The notes under the pieces are model-generated. The model was given only the letters and a program-made list of their open reading frames with translations. It was not told where the DNA came from and did not search any database. A stretch of 64,000 nt of DNA. Source: Circinella minor (taxonomy: Eukaryota > Mucoromycota > Mucoromycetes > Mucorales > Lichtheimiaceae). A program made the translations under genes and the position numbers. The stretch's first letter is position 1, and each line of letters begins with the position of its first letter. The stretch covers positions 150,731 through 214,730 of the forward strand of contig JAEPRB010000045.1 in assembly GCA_016758965.1 (NCBI GenBank). The letters are read 5' to 3'. Positions 38,968 to 51,566 of the stretch are shown piece after piece.

Positions 38968-40636
38968 ATTTTTTTCTTTACTCTCTAGTTTAAGAAGAAA
39001 TAATAATAATAAAAAAAAAAGAAAAAATACACAAGGCTTCGGGGCCATATCCATATATGCACCATCTCCTAAAAAATTGCACACAACATTTTAAGGTCCG
39101 AGCTCCTCTCCCGAAAAAGAAAAACAGAGTAATAAATGGTAGTAACGAAACATGTATAAATGTTTCTACTTTTATTCTTCGATTTGAGAAACCATACCAT
39201 CAAGATACGGTTAAAAATGATAGATATGAAAAATGAAACATCAAGTAGTAGATTTGATCTAAAGCTGTAACCATCAATCTATACTCAGAACTTATTTAGA
39301 GTATATCAATGGTCACAGTATAGTTTTAAGAGATATTCTTTGACAAAGCAAATCAGTCGTTTTATTAAAAATTCTCAATATATTCTGTAAAAAGGTGGTA
39401 TAACAACACATTTGAGACATGGGAATACCAAGTACTGATCCCTTATACCTGTATACGTTCTCTGAACGGTATAGCAGTTACTATTTGCTATAGTACTAAG
39501 TGCATGGGAGACTATTTAAATTACATCACACCTTGCCTAAGAAACTTTCAATTGAATGGAGTATTGAAGACTCCTGTTAATATATAAAAGTGGTATATTA
39601 TTACTAACCAACATTTTTTAGACTCAAGGTAGTTATGTCGCTACATATGCGGATGATAGACTGAAGTTCACGAGGGTCGTGATTATCATGATGATGGATT
39701 TTTCTTGTATATGTAACAACAGTGTATCTTTTCATGATTAATGCAGATAGTAAGATCTATAATAAAAGACGAATAAGTGTATGCAATAAAGATAATACAC
39801 AACATGAAATGACGATAGCTCCAGCGACAATAACAGGAGTGTTATGGGGTAATCTAAAAAAGAAGTATTTTTGCATTCTGACTATATATCAGGTTTCATG
39901 AACGTATTCATAAAGAATGATGTTCCATTATTAATATTATTAAACAATGACATCATCACTAGTGCATACCCATTCATTTTTATGTAATTATTCGATTTTC
40001 TTGTATAAAAATGAGATAAGAACTTATCTGGATGTCCTGTCAAAAGTTTTGTCTATCTTGGATTATAATTAACATTGTTTCATCATTGCACCAGCAATAT
40101 CGTTGAATTCAAAATAGAGCAAATAAAATAGACTTGTTGAGAAATACTTGGTTCCTTTCACTTTATGTAAGACTATATATACATTTGGCAGATTGTTCTT
40201 TATGTTACGATGACCAGGCAAGGAATCAATACTATAGCATAATTGATTTCGAATTATCAATCCCAACAGCAAGGAGGAAAAAAAAGGGACTTTATAGACT
40301 GTTTTTTCTTTTGTGCATTTCAAGTAAAAAAAAAAATAAAGAAAAATGTATATCAAGCTATTATGATAATATTATCGAGAAACATATTGCATTTGTCAAC
40401 ATAGAAAAGCATTACCACAAAAGTTATTATTATTTTATTTTCCTTTGTAATATAAAATCAAGTGACTCTTAATGCTGAGAAGAAGATAATGAAAAAGTTA
40501 TTAAAAAAAATAGGTCAAAGGTGAGGGGGATAAGTAAAGGTTTATAAACGATATAGATATAATATAATAGTATATACGTGTGTGTTTAAAGTGCATTATT
40601 ATGGTGTTATATGTAATTAAAAAAAGAAGAAACAAG
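38968..40636. other. 1.7-kb intergenic region with an inverted repeat and 5S-like fragments
   Basis: The first 150 bp upstream of Mpe1 form its promoter. No coding exon is supported in the rest. An imperfect inverted repeat lies at 39265-39318. Three short segments between 39191 and 39513 look like pieces of 5S rRNA genes. An ORF at 40134-40472 has no recognisable similarity. Confidence 0.45.
39265..39318. repeat. Imperfect inverted repeat (about 20-bp arms)
   Basis: The left arm at 39265-39286 (CTGTAACCATCAATCTATAC and two more bases) pairs with the right arm at 39299-39318 (GAGTATATCAATGGTCACAG), with a few mismatches and a 12-base loop. It could form a hairpin. There is no sign of a coding function. 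Confidence 0.65.
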
Positions 40637-42879
40637 TTAATCACTAGAGGAATTAAGCCAACCAGCAGCACCACCTAGTCGTTCGTCATATGATGCAGAT
40701 ATATGAACCCGTGATTGACTTTCATAACGTATAAATGGTGATACTCGAACAGATGATGATTGTGCTGTTGAAGATGAATGATGTCTTCTCGTATTATTAC
40801 TACTAATGTTGTTGTTGTTTTTGCTATTATTGTTGTCTCGCTCTTCCTGATCACTTTCGCAATCACTTGTCTTGGTTTGAAGAGCTGTTTGGCTTTTTGA
40901 TTTCCTTGGAGTTGATGTTGGTAATGATGCAGATGATGATATTGCTTGCGGTCCATGTTTCTTTCTCCTACTTCCTCTTCGTCTTCGTCGTTTGCGGTGT
41001 TGCTGTTGTTCAAGTGTTGAAGAAGATGCAGTTGTTGAACAGCTTTCATCATCATTATTCATATCATCTGGTAATAACGTATGAGCTAATGAAATGGGTT
41101 TTGGATGAAATTGACGAATTTCCTCTACTGCTTTTTCAAGACTTGCTAATTTGGACCGTTCATAACGTAAGCTTAAATGCACATAATCATGTATAGCTCG
41201 AGTAATATCGTGTTGCTTTTGTGTTTCGAATAATTGTATTTCATCTTTTACTTTGGTTTGACATAAATCAAATGCTTGCTTAGATGACTGTAATTCTTGA
41301 GTTGCTTCCTCTTCTTCTGCTATTGTTGCTTGTACTTCAGGTGTGTTCAATCCCAAGCGTAATTTTAGTTTATCAGCTTTATCTCGTTTTTTATTTCTAT
41401 GCTTAGCACTTTCCACATAATCCATCAATTTTTGAGTTCGAACATTGAAAGCTGTCTAATATATGTGCATGTGTGTAAATGAATATATGTATTTTTGAAA
41501 AAAAAAAAAGCCGCATAGATTGTGTTACCTTAAGTCCATCCATGGAATTCTTGTACTCAATCATTACATCTCCGAATTTCATATTTTCTTCAATTCCCTA
41601 AAGTTATAATAATAGTCATAATGATCTTTTATTAAAAGAAGACAAAATTTAATTGTTTTTTTTTTGTTTTCTTTAGCAACTATGTATTACCTGGCGTGTA
41701 AAAATGAAGCCTAATTCATCCATCAATAATCCAAATAATTGCATTTTATGATCAAGCCCACGTTGAACCTTTCTTTGTGCTTCTGAGTCCCCTTCCCCCA
41801 GTCGATACTTGCTTTGTGTCGTTTCAATAACAACATCACCCATGGTTACCAATACATCAGCAAGACCTAAAATTAGTTTTTTTGTGTATCAGAATACATA
41901 TATAACATTTATTTCATGCTACGTTTTTTCTTTCTTTTTTTTTCACCTTCACGGGTTTGTATCAGCTGGCCTAAAGATTCCGCAATGGTACCGAAATAAG
42001 ATTCAAGCATGAGAATATAAATTTGATGTCGGTGAAATGTATCTTGATCATTCTATATCATATAATAAGCTTAAAGATGTCAAAAAATATATCTTATAAA
42101 TAATACATATAAAAATGTACCTTGGTAAAATTTATTAAAGTATATAAATACTTACACCTTCTACAGGTTCAGTCGCTTTATATGATTTAAATCCACGGTC
42201 TGTATTTGATCTCATTACTCTATTAAATCGCAAAAAAGATAACACACCACGATTCACTTGTCCAACTTCGGTAGGTGTCTAGGTATGTACTAAATGCATC
42301 AGCTTTCCCACACACGATCCAATTTTTTTTATAGGATATCCATTATTATTTACCATATCATTCGATAAAAAATGAACAAAATCATCATAATCTGCAAATA
42401 CAGAACGAGAAATTAACTTTTCAAAAAATCGAAGCACTTGTAATCGCTTTCGTTCAACATAATCTTGATCATCCATACGTTGTAAAGAAGGCGGTTCTGG
42501 AAGTGGTGGAACGACAAGTTCCGGGAATGCCTGTGTTAATTTTTCATGCAACCAACTGATTTGTTGAAAAGAACGAAATACGGTTGGTTGAACAAGTTGG
42601 TGGCGAGTAATATATTCTTCAAGACCCTTTTTTTTTTTTTTTTTGGTTTATTCGTTAGTTAATCTATTCCCTCTTCTTTAATTAAAGTAATCTCTCTGTG
42701 TTCCTTATAAACGTCGTATATATCTATGTCTATTATATATGCCTACACACACATGTATTGTATATTACTCATTTTCTTGTTACCTCTTCAGAACGACTAC
42801 CCAAGACAAGTTTGAATTGTATAATGTCAGTTGACGCAGCCGCCTCGGGTACAGTTAAGGTAAGTGACGAATCAGTCAT
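40637..42879 (-). CDS. PX-BAR sorting nexin
   Basis: Seven exons (42784-42879, 42354-42626, 42156-42278, 41947-42052, 41691-41866, 41529-41597, 40637-41455) give 553 residues. The N-terminal PX domain (about 20-123) includes FRSFQQISWLHEKL, VVPPLPEPP and ERKRLQVLRFFEKLI. PX domains bind phosphoinositides on endosomes, though the usual RRYSDF box is altered here. From about 130 to 430 a helical BAR-type region follows: FGTIAESLGQLIQTREGLAD, FGLLMDELGFIFTRQGIEEN and VESAKHRNKKRDKADKLKLR. The tail is Ser/Asn/Arg-rich. SNX-BAR proteins tubulate endosomal membranes for retromer-type recycling. It could be a Vps17- or Snx4/Snx41-like member; I could not decide which. The start is the only ATG upstream of the PX region that keeps the frame. 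Confidence 0.82.
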
Positions 42880-43561
42880 TATTAAAGGGAGAAATGAGAG
42901 ATCGTTGTCGGAAACAAAATGAGAGAATGCTTAACTTTTTTCTTTTTTAACTTTTTTTTAAAAAAATCAGCAACCCCTTTTTTCCCTCTCTCTCACACTC
43001 ACTGGAATGAAATGCTTGTGAGTGTATATTAATATGTAATAATATACTTATACAAAGGAAAGTTTCTTCAAATAGTTAAATAGAAGGATTATGAAAAAAA
43101 GAGTTTCGAATTCTTCTTCCGCTTTGTTGTACTATTATATGGATCAAAAGTACCAGACACGTGTAATGCAAAATGATTCAAAATAGGAAATTCTCTTTTT
43201 TTCTTCTTTTGTTACAGCTGATGATAAAGCAAAAGGAAGGGACACCAATTTTGATTAACATAAAAAGAAAAGCCATATGCAGTAGTTTTGTTAGTTATTT
43301 TTATGTTATAGATCAGATAAATAAAGTAACAGTTCCTTTCATTATCAATTAATCAGCTCATCTATCATTGTCTGTTGTATTATGTAGAATCGGTGTTGTC
43401 ATGATAACTATTATATTTATTAGCATTATTTGATTTACGTACTTAATGTAAATTATGATTTGTTATTTCAGAACATAATAATAATATTATACCAAATAAT
43501 ATGTTTTAAAACGTAATCGTATGTAAAAAAGGAAAATATGCATGAGAAAATTGTCTAATTA
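42880..43561. other. Intergenic region upstream of the sorting nexin gene
   Basis: It holds the promoter of the sorting nexin gene (minus strand) and the 3' flank of the Sec2-like gene. AT-rich with CT-rich patches at 42980-43000. No gene is seen. Confidence 0.5.
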
Positions 43562-45133
43562 TTATCCTAACGTTTGATGATTTGAGGAGATCGTCCAAGA
43601 ACGAGAACGTACTTTAGGTTTCTGTGCTTGTTGTTTTTTATTGTTACTATTGTTGAATGGCTCTTTAATCTCATTACTATTGCAATTGATGTTCTGTTTT
43701 TTAATATCATTATTATTATTATCAACAAGACCTTCTTGTGTAGGAGTCAACGGAGCATCTGATGTACTTGCTGTTGAAACTGTTGATACGGATCCGGTAA
43801 TTGACTTATTATCTTCTTCATCCTCCTTGTCTGATTTACTATTAATGAGCGGTGGTAGACCAATATCACGCATAGTACCCATCCTATTATAAATTTAGAC
43901 ATATATATTAACAAAACATATTCATATTATTTGTGACTAAACCATAACTCCTCTTGCCATGATATTTTCAAAAACATTCCCCAAGAAACTAAACTTCATT
44001 TTTTCCTCTGTTTACCTAGCATAAAATATTTGTAATCGTAGACGAACCGTTTCTTCATAAAGGATATGGACATCTTTATCTCCATAGAATCCCATGTAAA
44101 TATTACGAATAAAAACATAAAATTCACATACAGCAACAAGACGATCACGACAATAGCGATCAATTCGATACCAATCCTCATTCATATCAAGACGAAAACG
44201 ATAATTTAATTCAGAAGTAGCTTCACCACATGCTGAACAAATCATTGGTAATAATGGTTCTGTTTTATCTGTCATTGTTATTGCTACTGCTGATTGGTGA
44301 TGGTGATCGATCCATCTTTCCCATAATAAAGGCCGGTTATAAGCAGACGAAGGGACACCACAATGATCAGCTGACAAAGGTGTTGATAATGAATCGATTT
44401 TTTCAATAAAGCATGGCTGCCGTAATAAGTAATCAATAATTTTCTTAACAGACCACCTTGAATTTAAACCAAATCGTAAGCATGGTTCAATATCATCTTC
44501 TTGGCACATCTTCAAAAATGAAAATTGGTGATGTATTTTGATCAGGGGGACATGCTGTTGTTGTTTATGAGGGGTAATACATGTACTATATGTTGATTTT
44601 TTCACAAATTGTTTGAATGCCTCCACTGTTGCTGGAGAATAATATTCTGTGAGCGCTTTAGTCTTTGAACAAGAGTTTTTTTCGCTATTATTGCTAGAAG
44701 AAGCTATACTATTTATACTATTGTTGTTGTCGAACAAAAAAGTTGCTGCTGATGATGTTGATTTTTGTAAAACAATATCTTGTTGTTGTTGTAATCGTAA
44801 TTCCCTTACTTGACTTTGCTCAGCTAACAGTTGCTTCTGTGTTTTTTGAAGTTGATTCTCCAAAGCATGTTTGGCACGTTTCTCTTGAGCTACCATATCA
44901 TTGGCTTGTTCGAATAATCGACAACTAAGTTCTTCCAATTCTTGCTCTACCATATCTTTTTGATATAATGTCTCGGCAGCCCTTTCAATTTCGGAAACGT
45001 ATTTAGTGTTTAAAGCTTGCATATCTTGTTGTAATCGTCTAATCGTTTCACTTTGTGCTGCTAATTGAGTTTTCAGTATTCGTATATCATCATCTGATGA
45101 GTTGCTAATTGACATAGAAGTAGTAGAAAGCAT
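43562..45133 (-). CDS. Sec2/Rabin8-type Rab guanine nucleotide exchange factor
   Basis: Two exons (44016-45133, 43562-43883) give 479 residues. The N-terminal coiled coil (about 12-115) contains the Sec2 GEF core, with ELEELSCRLFEQANDMVAQE and the heptads around it. This region opens the nucleotide pocket of Sec4/Rab8-class GTPases. A Gln/Ser/Asn-rich linker follows. The C-terminal half has the features of the Rabin8 C-terminal domain: FLKMCQEDDIEPCLRFG, PMICSACGEA, YRFRLDMNEDWYRIDRYCRD and VAVCEFYVFIRNIYMG. The protein should act at exocytic vesicles to activate Sec4/Rab8. The tail ends with a Ser/Arg motif region, KVRSRSWTISS, that could be phosphorylated. Having both parts in one fungal protein resembles the animal Rabin8 layout. 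Confidence 0.85.
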
Positions 45134-46172
45134 GACAAAAATTATTATTATTATTATAGTATCAACTTTTCGTATAATGCAGTGTTGTATGCATGTACGC
45201 TAGTATATATATTTATATGTATCTATATATTAATTAAAAAAACAGCAAGGTGAAAAAAAGATATTAAAGAAAATAGAGATAGAGAGAGGAGGTATGCAAA
45301 TAAAAGAAAGTGAAAGGAAGAGAAGAAAAAAAAAAGAAAAAAGAAAAAGAAAAATTATCAATGGAGAATGCAAAAATACATGTATGCGTCTGCAGCATAG
45401 AGTCAAAGCGAGTAGATCACTCTTATAATCATAATAATAATAACATTACAGATAGAAGATGCTTTTGGGGGAAGAAAGGAGAAGGAGAGAGAGGGGGCTA
45501 GAAAGGAGGGGCTGGCTTGTACTATCCATCTTCATCCTCATCTACTCCGATATACTAGATGAGTTATATAAGAGAGTGAATATGTGTGTATATGTATGAG
45601 AAAGAGACAGAGATACAGAGATAGTAATAAGGGAGGTTTTAAAAAAAAACTTTATGCATGAGTACCCTGAACCACCATGAATGAAATGGATGGCTCGAGA
45701 GCCGTCATATCAAACAAACAAACAACTTTTTTATTATTTGGGGATAACTATAAAAACCTTTTCCTTTATTAGTACGATACCGAAAAAAGGTAGGGAAATC
45801 AGCATATATATGAGATGATAATAAAGGTGTAATAAAAAAATGGAAATCAATTAAAACCTTTTTTAGTTTCAAAGCAGAAAAAGAATTTATTCTTCTATTT
45901 TATATAGCTGTTGTTTATTAGGAATCAAATTTAAAGTTCGCATTTGGTTACCTAGCAACATTATCATTCCAACTTTTTAGATAATAAAATATTTTGTAGT
46001 TATGATAGCATTACTATCGTATCATAACAGAAAAACATTTCTAAAGGAAGGATGGAAACTTTCTGGATCAGCTACAGTTATCACCAATAAGCACATACTT
46101 AAAACGCCAAAAAAAAAAAAAAAAATAAGCAAGGACTAATTTTTTTCCAGCTTCAACACAGACACTTTTCAA
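45134..46172. other. 1-kb divergent intergenic region with simple repeats
   Basis: It lies between divergent starts (Sec2-like, minus; ataxin-10-like, plus), so it carries both promoters. Purine-rich GA/GAA tracts run at 45250-45500, and a poly-A run lies at about 46110-46126. No coding exon is supported. Confidence 0.5.
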
Positions 46173-48535
46173 ATGTTCGAATTGATATTGTCAGACCTTA
46201 ATAATTGTATAAACGATCCTACTGATTCAACAATTCGAAACAATTTAGAAACAACACTTATAGAAGGAGTGAAGAAAACAGTAACCGATGCTGCTTTTCG
46301 GTAAAAGAAGAAAAAACAAACTTTTTCTTCAGAATCATCGATCAATTAACACGCTGTAAAGATCTCAACTAGGTTGTTCACCCGAATTTTGGCGTATAGC
46401 TTGCCTTTCATTGGTAAAATTTGCACAAGAACCAACAACTCATACATGTCTTGTTGTATTATTAAAACTTGTTCGTAATGCTGTTGTTAATGAAAATGTT
46501 AATCAACAGCTTGCAATGTAAGTTTATTATGCTGTTAATGAAAAGTTGCCACTACTGTTCTTTTCAAAAGTAATAAAAGCTAACTTTTCTTTTTCTTTTT
46601 CGTCAGTGAGTTTGGAGCTTTAAATGAAATAGAAAAAATTATAAATAGCTGCTTAGGAAGTCATGATCAAGAAGGTTTGTTTACTGCTTTTTTATATCCA
46701 TAAGATAATACTGATGCATGTTACGGTTTTTTTATCATTCTTCTAAATGATCGACGACCGATAAAATTTTATAATAGCTATCACAATTATGCAGATTGGT
46801 ACACAAGCTATCTGCAATATGCTAACTGGAAACATGGCTGGGTCAAAACTTGTATGGAAAGAATGGATGCGTGATGCAGATCGTGGTAGTGTTTATAGGT
46901 ATAAAAAAAAAAGGCCAATTACAAGCTTTTTATTGTTTTATTTCAAAAGTGTTGTTTAACCTGTGAATGATATCATATACAGTGAACTTCTTGCTATTAA
47001 TGACGATGGGGTTATAATGGCAACCATGATATTGATTTTAAATTGTATTCGCAATTCTGAAGAACTATGGTAAAAAAAAAAAAAGAGAGTGATTAATATA
47101 CTTGATGGAAATTTACGCATTTTAATTTCCTGTGTTTACTTATCATTCATCTTATATAGCCAAATTATGGTCAATGCTAAAACAGGTGTAGCCATGTTAA
47201 ATTCAATTCTTAATGATCTTGAACGACTACATAGTGACGAGCAAAATAAAAACTTTGAACTTGGGTAAGAAAGGAGCAAACATTTTATGTGAGAGACTAT
47301 TGTAGTATCATTTGGACGACGGAGTCAGATATTCAACACAAGATCTTGGAGAGAGTAATAAAATAAATAAGTTGACCGGAAAAAAAGACTTACATTTTGA
47401 AATGAATCTATACATAGATATGCTATCATTAGTCAATTAATTGATTATGGCCATTTTACCACTATATATAAAACTATTGAAAACACAAGGTATATAACTA
47501 TTATTAACATTATTACCTTATTAATACAAAAAAGCTAACAATATTTTTTAATAGTGACAACAAGATGAATGGCCGATTAACCATGTTAATTAAAGTATTA
47601 GATTCTAAAATTCATGCATACAAAGAGGGAGAGGTTCCTGATTTTCTGGGTCACACGGAACTGAAAAAAATTTCAGGATTAGTACGACAACTTTGTCAGC
47701 GTGCTATTTTTGTCATGAATCAAGTCATTGAAGGGCAACAACAAGAACAAGAGATATCTTCTGTATTGGAAATTGATGATGTATCTGAAGTTTATACTGC
47801 ACTTGTATTGATTTTACAAACATCTTCAACATTATTGACATTAAATGATCAAGGGCATACGGTATTCAAAGAAATGTTAATAGAAGATGATGTGTTAAAA
47901 AGTGTCACAGGTATAAAAAAACAAGGATGAGTGATACAAAAAAAAACATGAGTTGATTTTTTTCTACATATTCTGTAGATCTATTAACATGTTGTGAGAC
48001 CATGGATCAAAAGAAACAACCTGGATTCAATTATTTAAAGCGTGACAGTGTTAGATTACTGGGTGCCTTGTGTCACGAAGACCGTCGGATGCAAGATAAG
48101 GTATATAGTTATTATGGCGGTGGAGTAATATTTTTTTAAAAAAAGAAAATATATGCTTACATAATATTTAATTAGATACGTGAAATCGGTGGTATCCCAA
48201 TTATATTGGCTCAATGTAAAATTGAAGACGCTAATCCATGCAAGTATTCAATATGTTTATTTTTTAAGTAGTGTGGGTCATTTGAGATCCCTCATATAAT
48301 TAAAGAATAGAAGTGTTTTAATGAAGGTTTTCTAATTTAAAATTTATTATTGATTTTATTAGACTTACGCGAATATGCCATTTTAGCCTTACGTAATATT
48401 CTTAAAGATAATCATGAAAATCAAGCCATTATTGCAGAGTTAGAACCTAAAGAAGCAGTACAAACAGATGAATTAACAGAAATGGGTCTTAAAGCTAAAT
48501 TAGTGAATGGAGAAGTCAAATTAGAAAAAGCATAA
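46173..48535 (+). CDS. Ataxin-10 / Ctr86-like armadillo protein
   Basis: Eleven exons (46173-46300, 46362-46517, 46607-46674, 46778-46898, 46983-47069, 47160-47264, 47418-47489, 47555-47910, 47979-48100, 48176-48239, 48363-48535) give 483 residues. The protein is made of armadillo/HEAT-like helices, for example GCSPEFWRIACLSLVKFAQ, IMQIGTQAICNMLTG and KRDSVRLLGALCHEDRRMQD. The C-terminal ataxin-10 block reads NPYLREYAILALRNILKDNH ENQA, the family signature. Fungal members include Ctr86 and S. pombe Mdm... type proteins of uncertain role; the animal protein acts in cytokinesis and cilia. Intron 1 must end at an AAG acceptor (46361) because the nearby CTAG breaks the frame. Intron 10 has a GC donor at 48240. 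The frame holds across all eleven exons, which supports both choices. Confidence 0.88.
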
Positions 48536-48727
48536 AAAAAAGTCCGATTGTCATATTTTTTTTTTCCAGTCGCTTCGTTTTGTGTATAATACATTATAGA
48601 ACACTTTTTATATATTATATAAAAAAAGGTCCAGGGCAAAAAAACTTAAAAAAAAGTCGGTCTTTTTCTTTTTTATTTTCTCTTTTATTTTCTCTTTTTA
48701 TATATTTGAATTTGTTGTTATTACATT

Positions 48728-51343
48728 ATGGCACCAAGTTTTCAACCTCCTTATGCAGTAAAAGTACCCGGTGCTGTTGCCAAAGAAGGCGAAACAGTTC
48801 CTTTGCGTCATTTTAAGTTCGCTGACAAGTTAATTGATCACCCTCCTAATGTTTATACAATGTGGGATTTATATTTGAATGGCAACAAAATTGGTGGAGG
48901 TGAGTTTTTTTATTCTTTTTTTTTTCTTTAAAGAAAAAAGAGAGATATATAATTGACAATAAACAATATATGATAATAAATAGATTCACCATTTTTGGGT
49001 GTTCGAGAAAAAGTTAATGGTGTCGCTGGTGAATATGTTTGGAGAAGTCATAGTGAAGTTCGTAAGAGTATTGAAAATTACGGTCGAGGTTTAGTAAGCC
49101 TTGGGTTACAGCGTCAAAAGGCCATTGGTGTTTATAGTATCAACCGACCTGAATGGGTAAATAATCAATTTCTTATGTTCTTTTTTTTCCCACTCTAAGA
49201 AAAAAACTAAAAAAGAGTGGTTTCAGATCCACCATAACCGAGAAAAATACATATTAATTTTTGAAACAATTGAAATTAGACCATGACCGAACAAGCAAGT
49301 TATAGACAAGGTTTTATTATTGTCGCATTATACGATACACTTGGTGCTGAAGCTATTGACTATATTGTTAATCAAACCGATATGGAGTTCATTGTTGCTA
49401 GTGCTGATAAGCTTGCTAATATTACACATTTGAAAGGAAGTTTACCATCTATCAAAACAGTCATTATCATGGATGGTGATGATCTTAAGGATGCTGATAA
49501 AAAGGCTGCTACGGATGCTGGATTAGCTGTTTATACTTTCCAAGAAGTTGAAAAAATTGGTGAAGCAATTAAAGAAGAAACTGAGTTACCCAAAGCTGAA
49601 GATATTGCTACTATCTGTTACACTAGGTAAAGTAATTTATTAAATTGCTGTTGGGGTAAAAAAAAAAAAGTTTTAAACACTCATATTTATGTGGGGATAT
49701 TATAATTATTATTATTCTAGTGGTACTACGGGTACTCCAAAAGGTGCTGTAATTACACAAGGAAACTGTGTCGCTGCAATTTATGGTGCTGCTGCTGTAG
49801 GAGATGTTGGTTCCTTTGCTTCAGTTGATCATACTGATGTCTATATTTCGTATCTTCCTCTTGCCCACGTGTTTGAACGCGTGGCTCAAGGCTTACATGT
49901 TTATCGTGGTGCTGCGATTGGTTATTACCAGGTAAGAAAACAAAAAATCTCGAGTACTGTATGGCAAGGGTGATTACGCGTACATACAGACACATTTTAG
50001 CTGACCATAATATGTAAAATTTTACACATGCTAATCAAACTTACATTACATTTTACATCTATTACACATATAGGGTGATACCGCTAAGCTTCTCGATGAT
50101 ATCACTGTACTCAAGCCTACAGTATTCTGTTCAGTTCCTCGTTTATTCAATCGAATTTATGATAAGGTCTTTGCAGGCGTTAAAGCTAAAGGTGGTTTAA
50201 GCAGTTTCTTGTTTTACCGTGCTTATAATGCAAAGAAAGCCAACATTGATAATACTGTTCATCATTGGCTTTGGGATCGTCTTGTTTTCGGTCAAATTCG
50301 ACAGAAATTGGGTGGTCGTCTCCGCTTCATTTTGAGTGGTTCTGCACCTGTTTCTCCTGACGTAATGGACTTTATGCGTATTTGTTTCTCTGCCCGAGTA
50401 TTCGAAGGATATGGTCAAACAGAAAATATGTGTGGCGGTTGTTTGGTAAAGAAAAATGTTTTTTTTAACCCATCATGAAGATTCAACTTGAAAAAAAGTA
50501 TAAAATTAATTATATTATTATTATGATAGACAATTGAAGATGATAATACTTCAGGTGTGGTTGGTGCACCATTCCCTTGTTCAGAAATTAAACTTGTTGA
50601 CGTTCCTGATATGGATTATTTATCCACTGATAAACCTTATCCACGTGGTGAAATTTGCATCCGTGGCCACTCTATTATGCGTGAATATTATAAGGTTCCT
50701 GATAAGACTGCTGAAGCCATTGATGCTGATGGATGGTTACATACTGGTGATGTGGGAATGTTCGATTCTGCTAATCGTGTTCAAATTATTGATCGTTTGA
50801 AGAATATCTTCAAATTGTCACAAGGTGAATATATTGCACCAGAAAAGATTGAAGGTGTTTATCAAAAGGTAAGGAAAATATACATGGCACGGATATTAGT
50901 CTTTTTATTTTATTTTGTTTCAGATAAAAAAAACTAACATTGTAATAATAATAATAATAATAATATAGCACGAACTTGTTGCTCAAGCATTTGCATACGG
51001 TGATTCTAAGCAATCATCCCTCGTTGGTATTATTGTTCCTGATAATGATGCTTATGGTCCATGGCTTAAAAGCAACTTCCCTAAGATTTCTAAGGAAGAA
51101 AGTTATAAGTCAGATGAAGTCAACAAAGCATTATTGAAGGCATTGAATGCTTTTGGTAAGGAAAATGATTTGAAGGGTTTTGAACAAATCCGTGCTATTC
51201 ATTTGACCAGTGAAGAATTCACTGTTGAGAATGACTTATTGACACCCACATTCAAACTTAAGCGTGAAATTGCACGTAAAGTATATTCCACTCAAATTGA
51301 TGAAATGTATGCTGTCTTATCCAATGGTAGAAGCTTCAACTAG
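48728..51343 (+). CDS. Long-chain fatty acid-CoA ligase (Faa/ACSL type)
   Basis: Seven exons (48728-48899, 48984-49156, 49280-49626, 49721-49931, 50074-50445, 50530-50868, 50969-51343) give 662 residues. The AMP-binding P-loop [11 protein letters not shown] lies near 229-239, GYGQTE near 413-418, and [10 protein letters not shown] near 493. [19 protein letters not shown] is the long-chain-specific linker and A8 region. RPEW and [12 protein letters not shown] also match eukaryotic long-chain acyl-CoA synthetases. The enzyme joins a long-chain fatty acid, ATP and CoA to acyl-CoA for lipid synthesis, protein acylation or beta-oxidation. The C-terminus (NGRSFN) lacks a PTS1 signal, so an ER, lipid-droplet or cytosolic Faa1/Faa4-like role is more likely than a peroxisomal one. 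It starts 192 bp after the ataxin-10 stop. Confidence 0.95.
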
Positions 51344-51566
51344 AAAAATCCTCTTTCCATATTTACTTAATCTCCCTCCTCCTTTAAACTCTTTTCTTAT
51401 TATATACACATACATACACGTTATCTTGTTTTTATACACACCAATCCTCATACATATATATTTGCACATTACAACGTAACATTATTATAATTATGTAGTC
51501 TTGTCACCCTTATTGTTCCTTTTTTTTTTCTCATTATATATTTTGATGAGAAAGAAGAAAAATATA

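Noticed and set aside
40134..40472. 112-codon ORF in the intergenic region, possible gene
   Set aside because: Low-complexity Lys/Tyr/Ile-rich translation with no domain, no promoter-like leader and an overlapping ORF on the other strand.
46343..46361. Alternative 17-bp intron in the ataxin-10-like gene (GTAAAG...CTAG)
   Set aside because: Far too short for a spliceosomal intron; a single longer intron with an AAG acceptor keeps the frame and gives a sensible protein.
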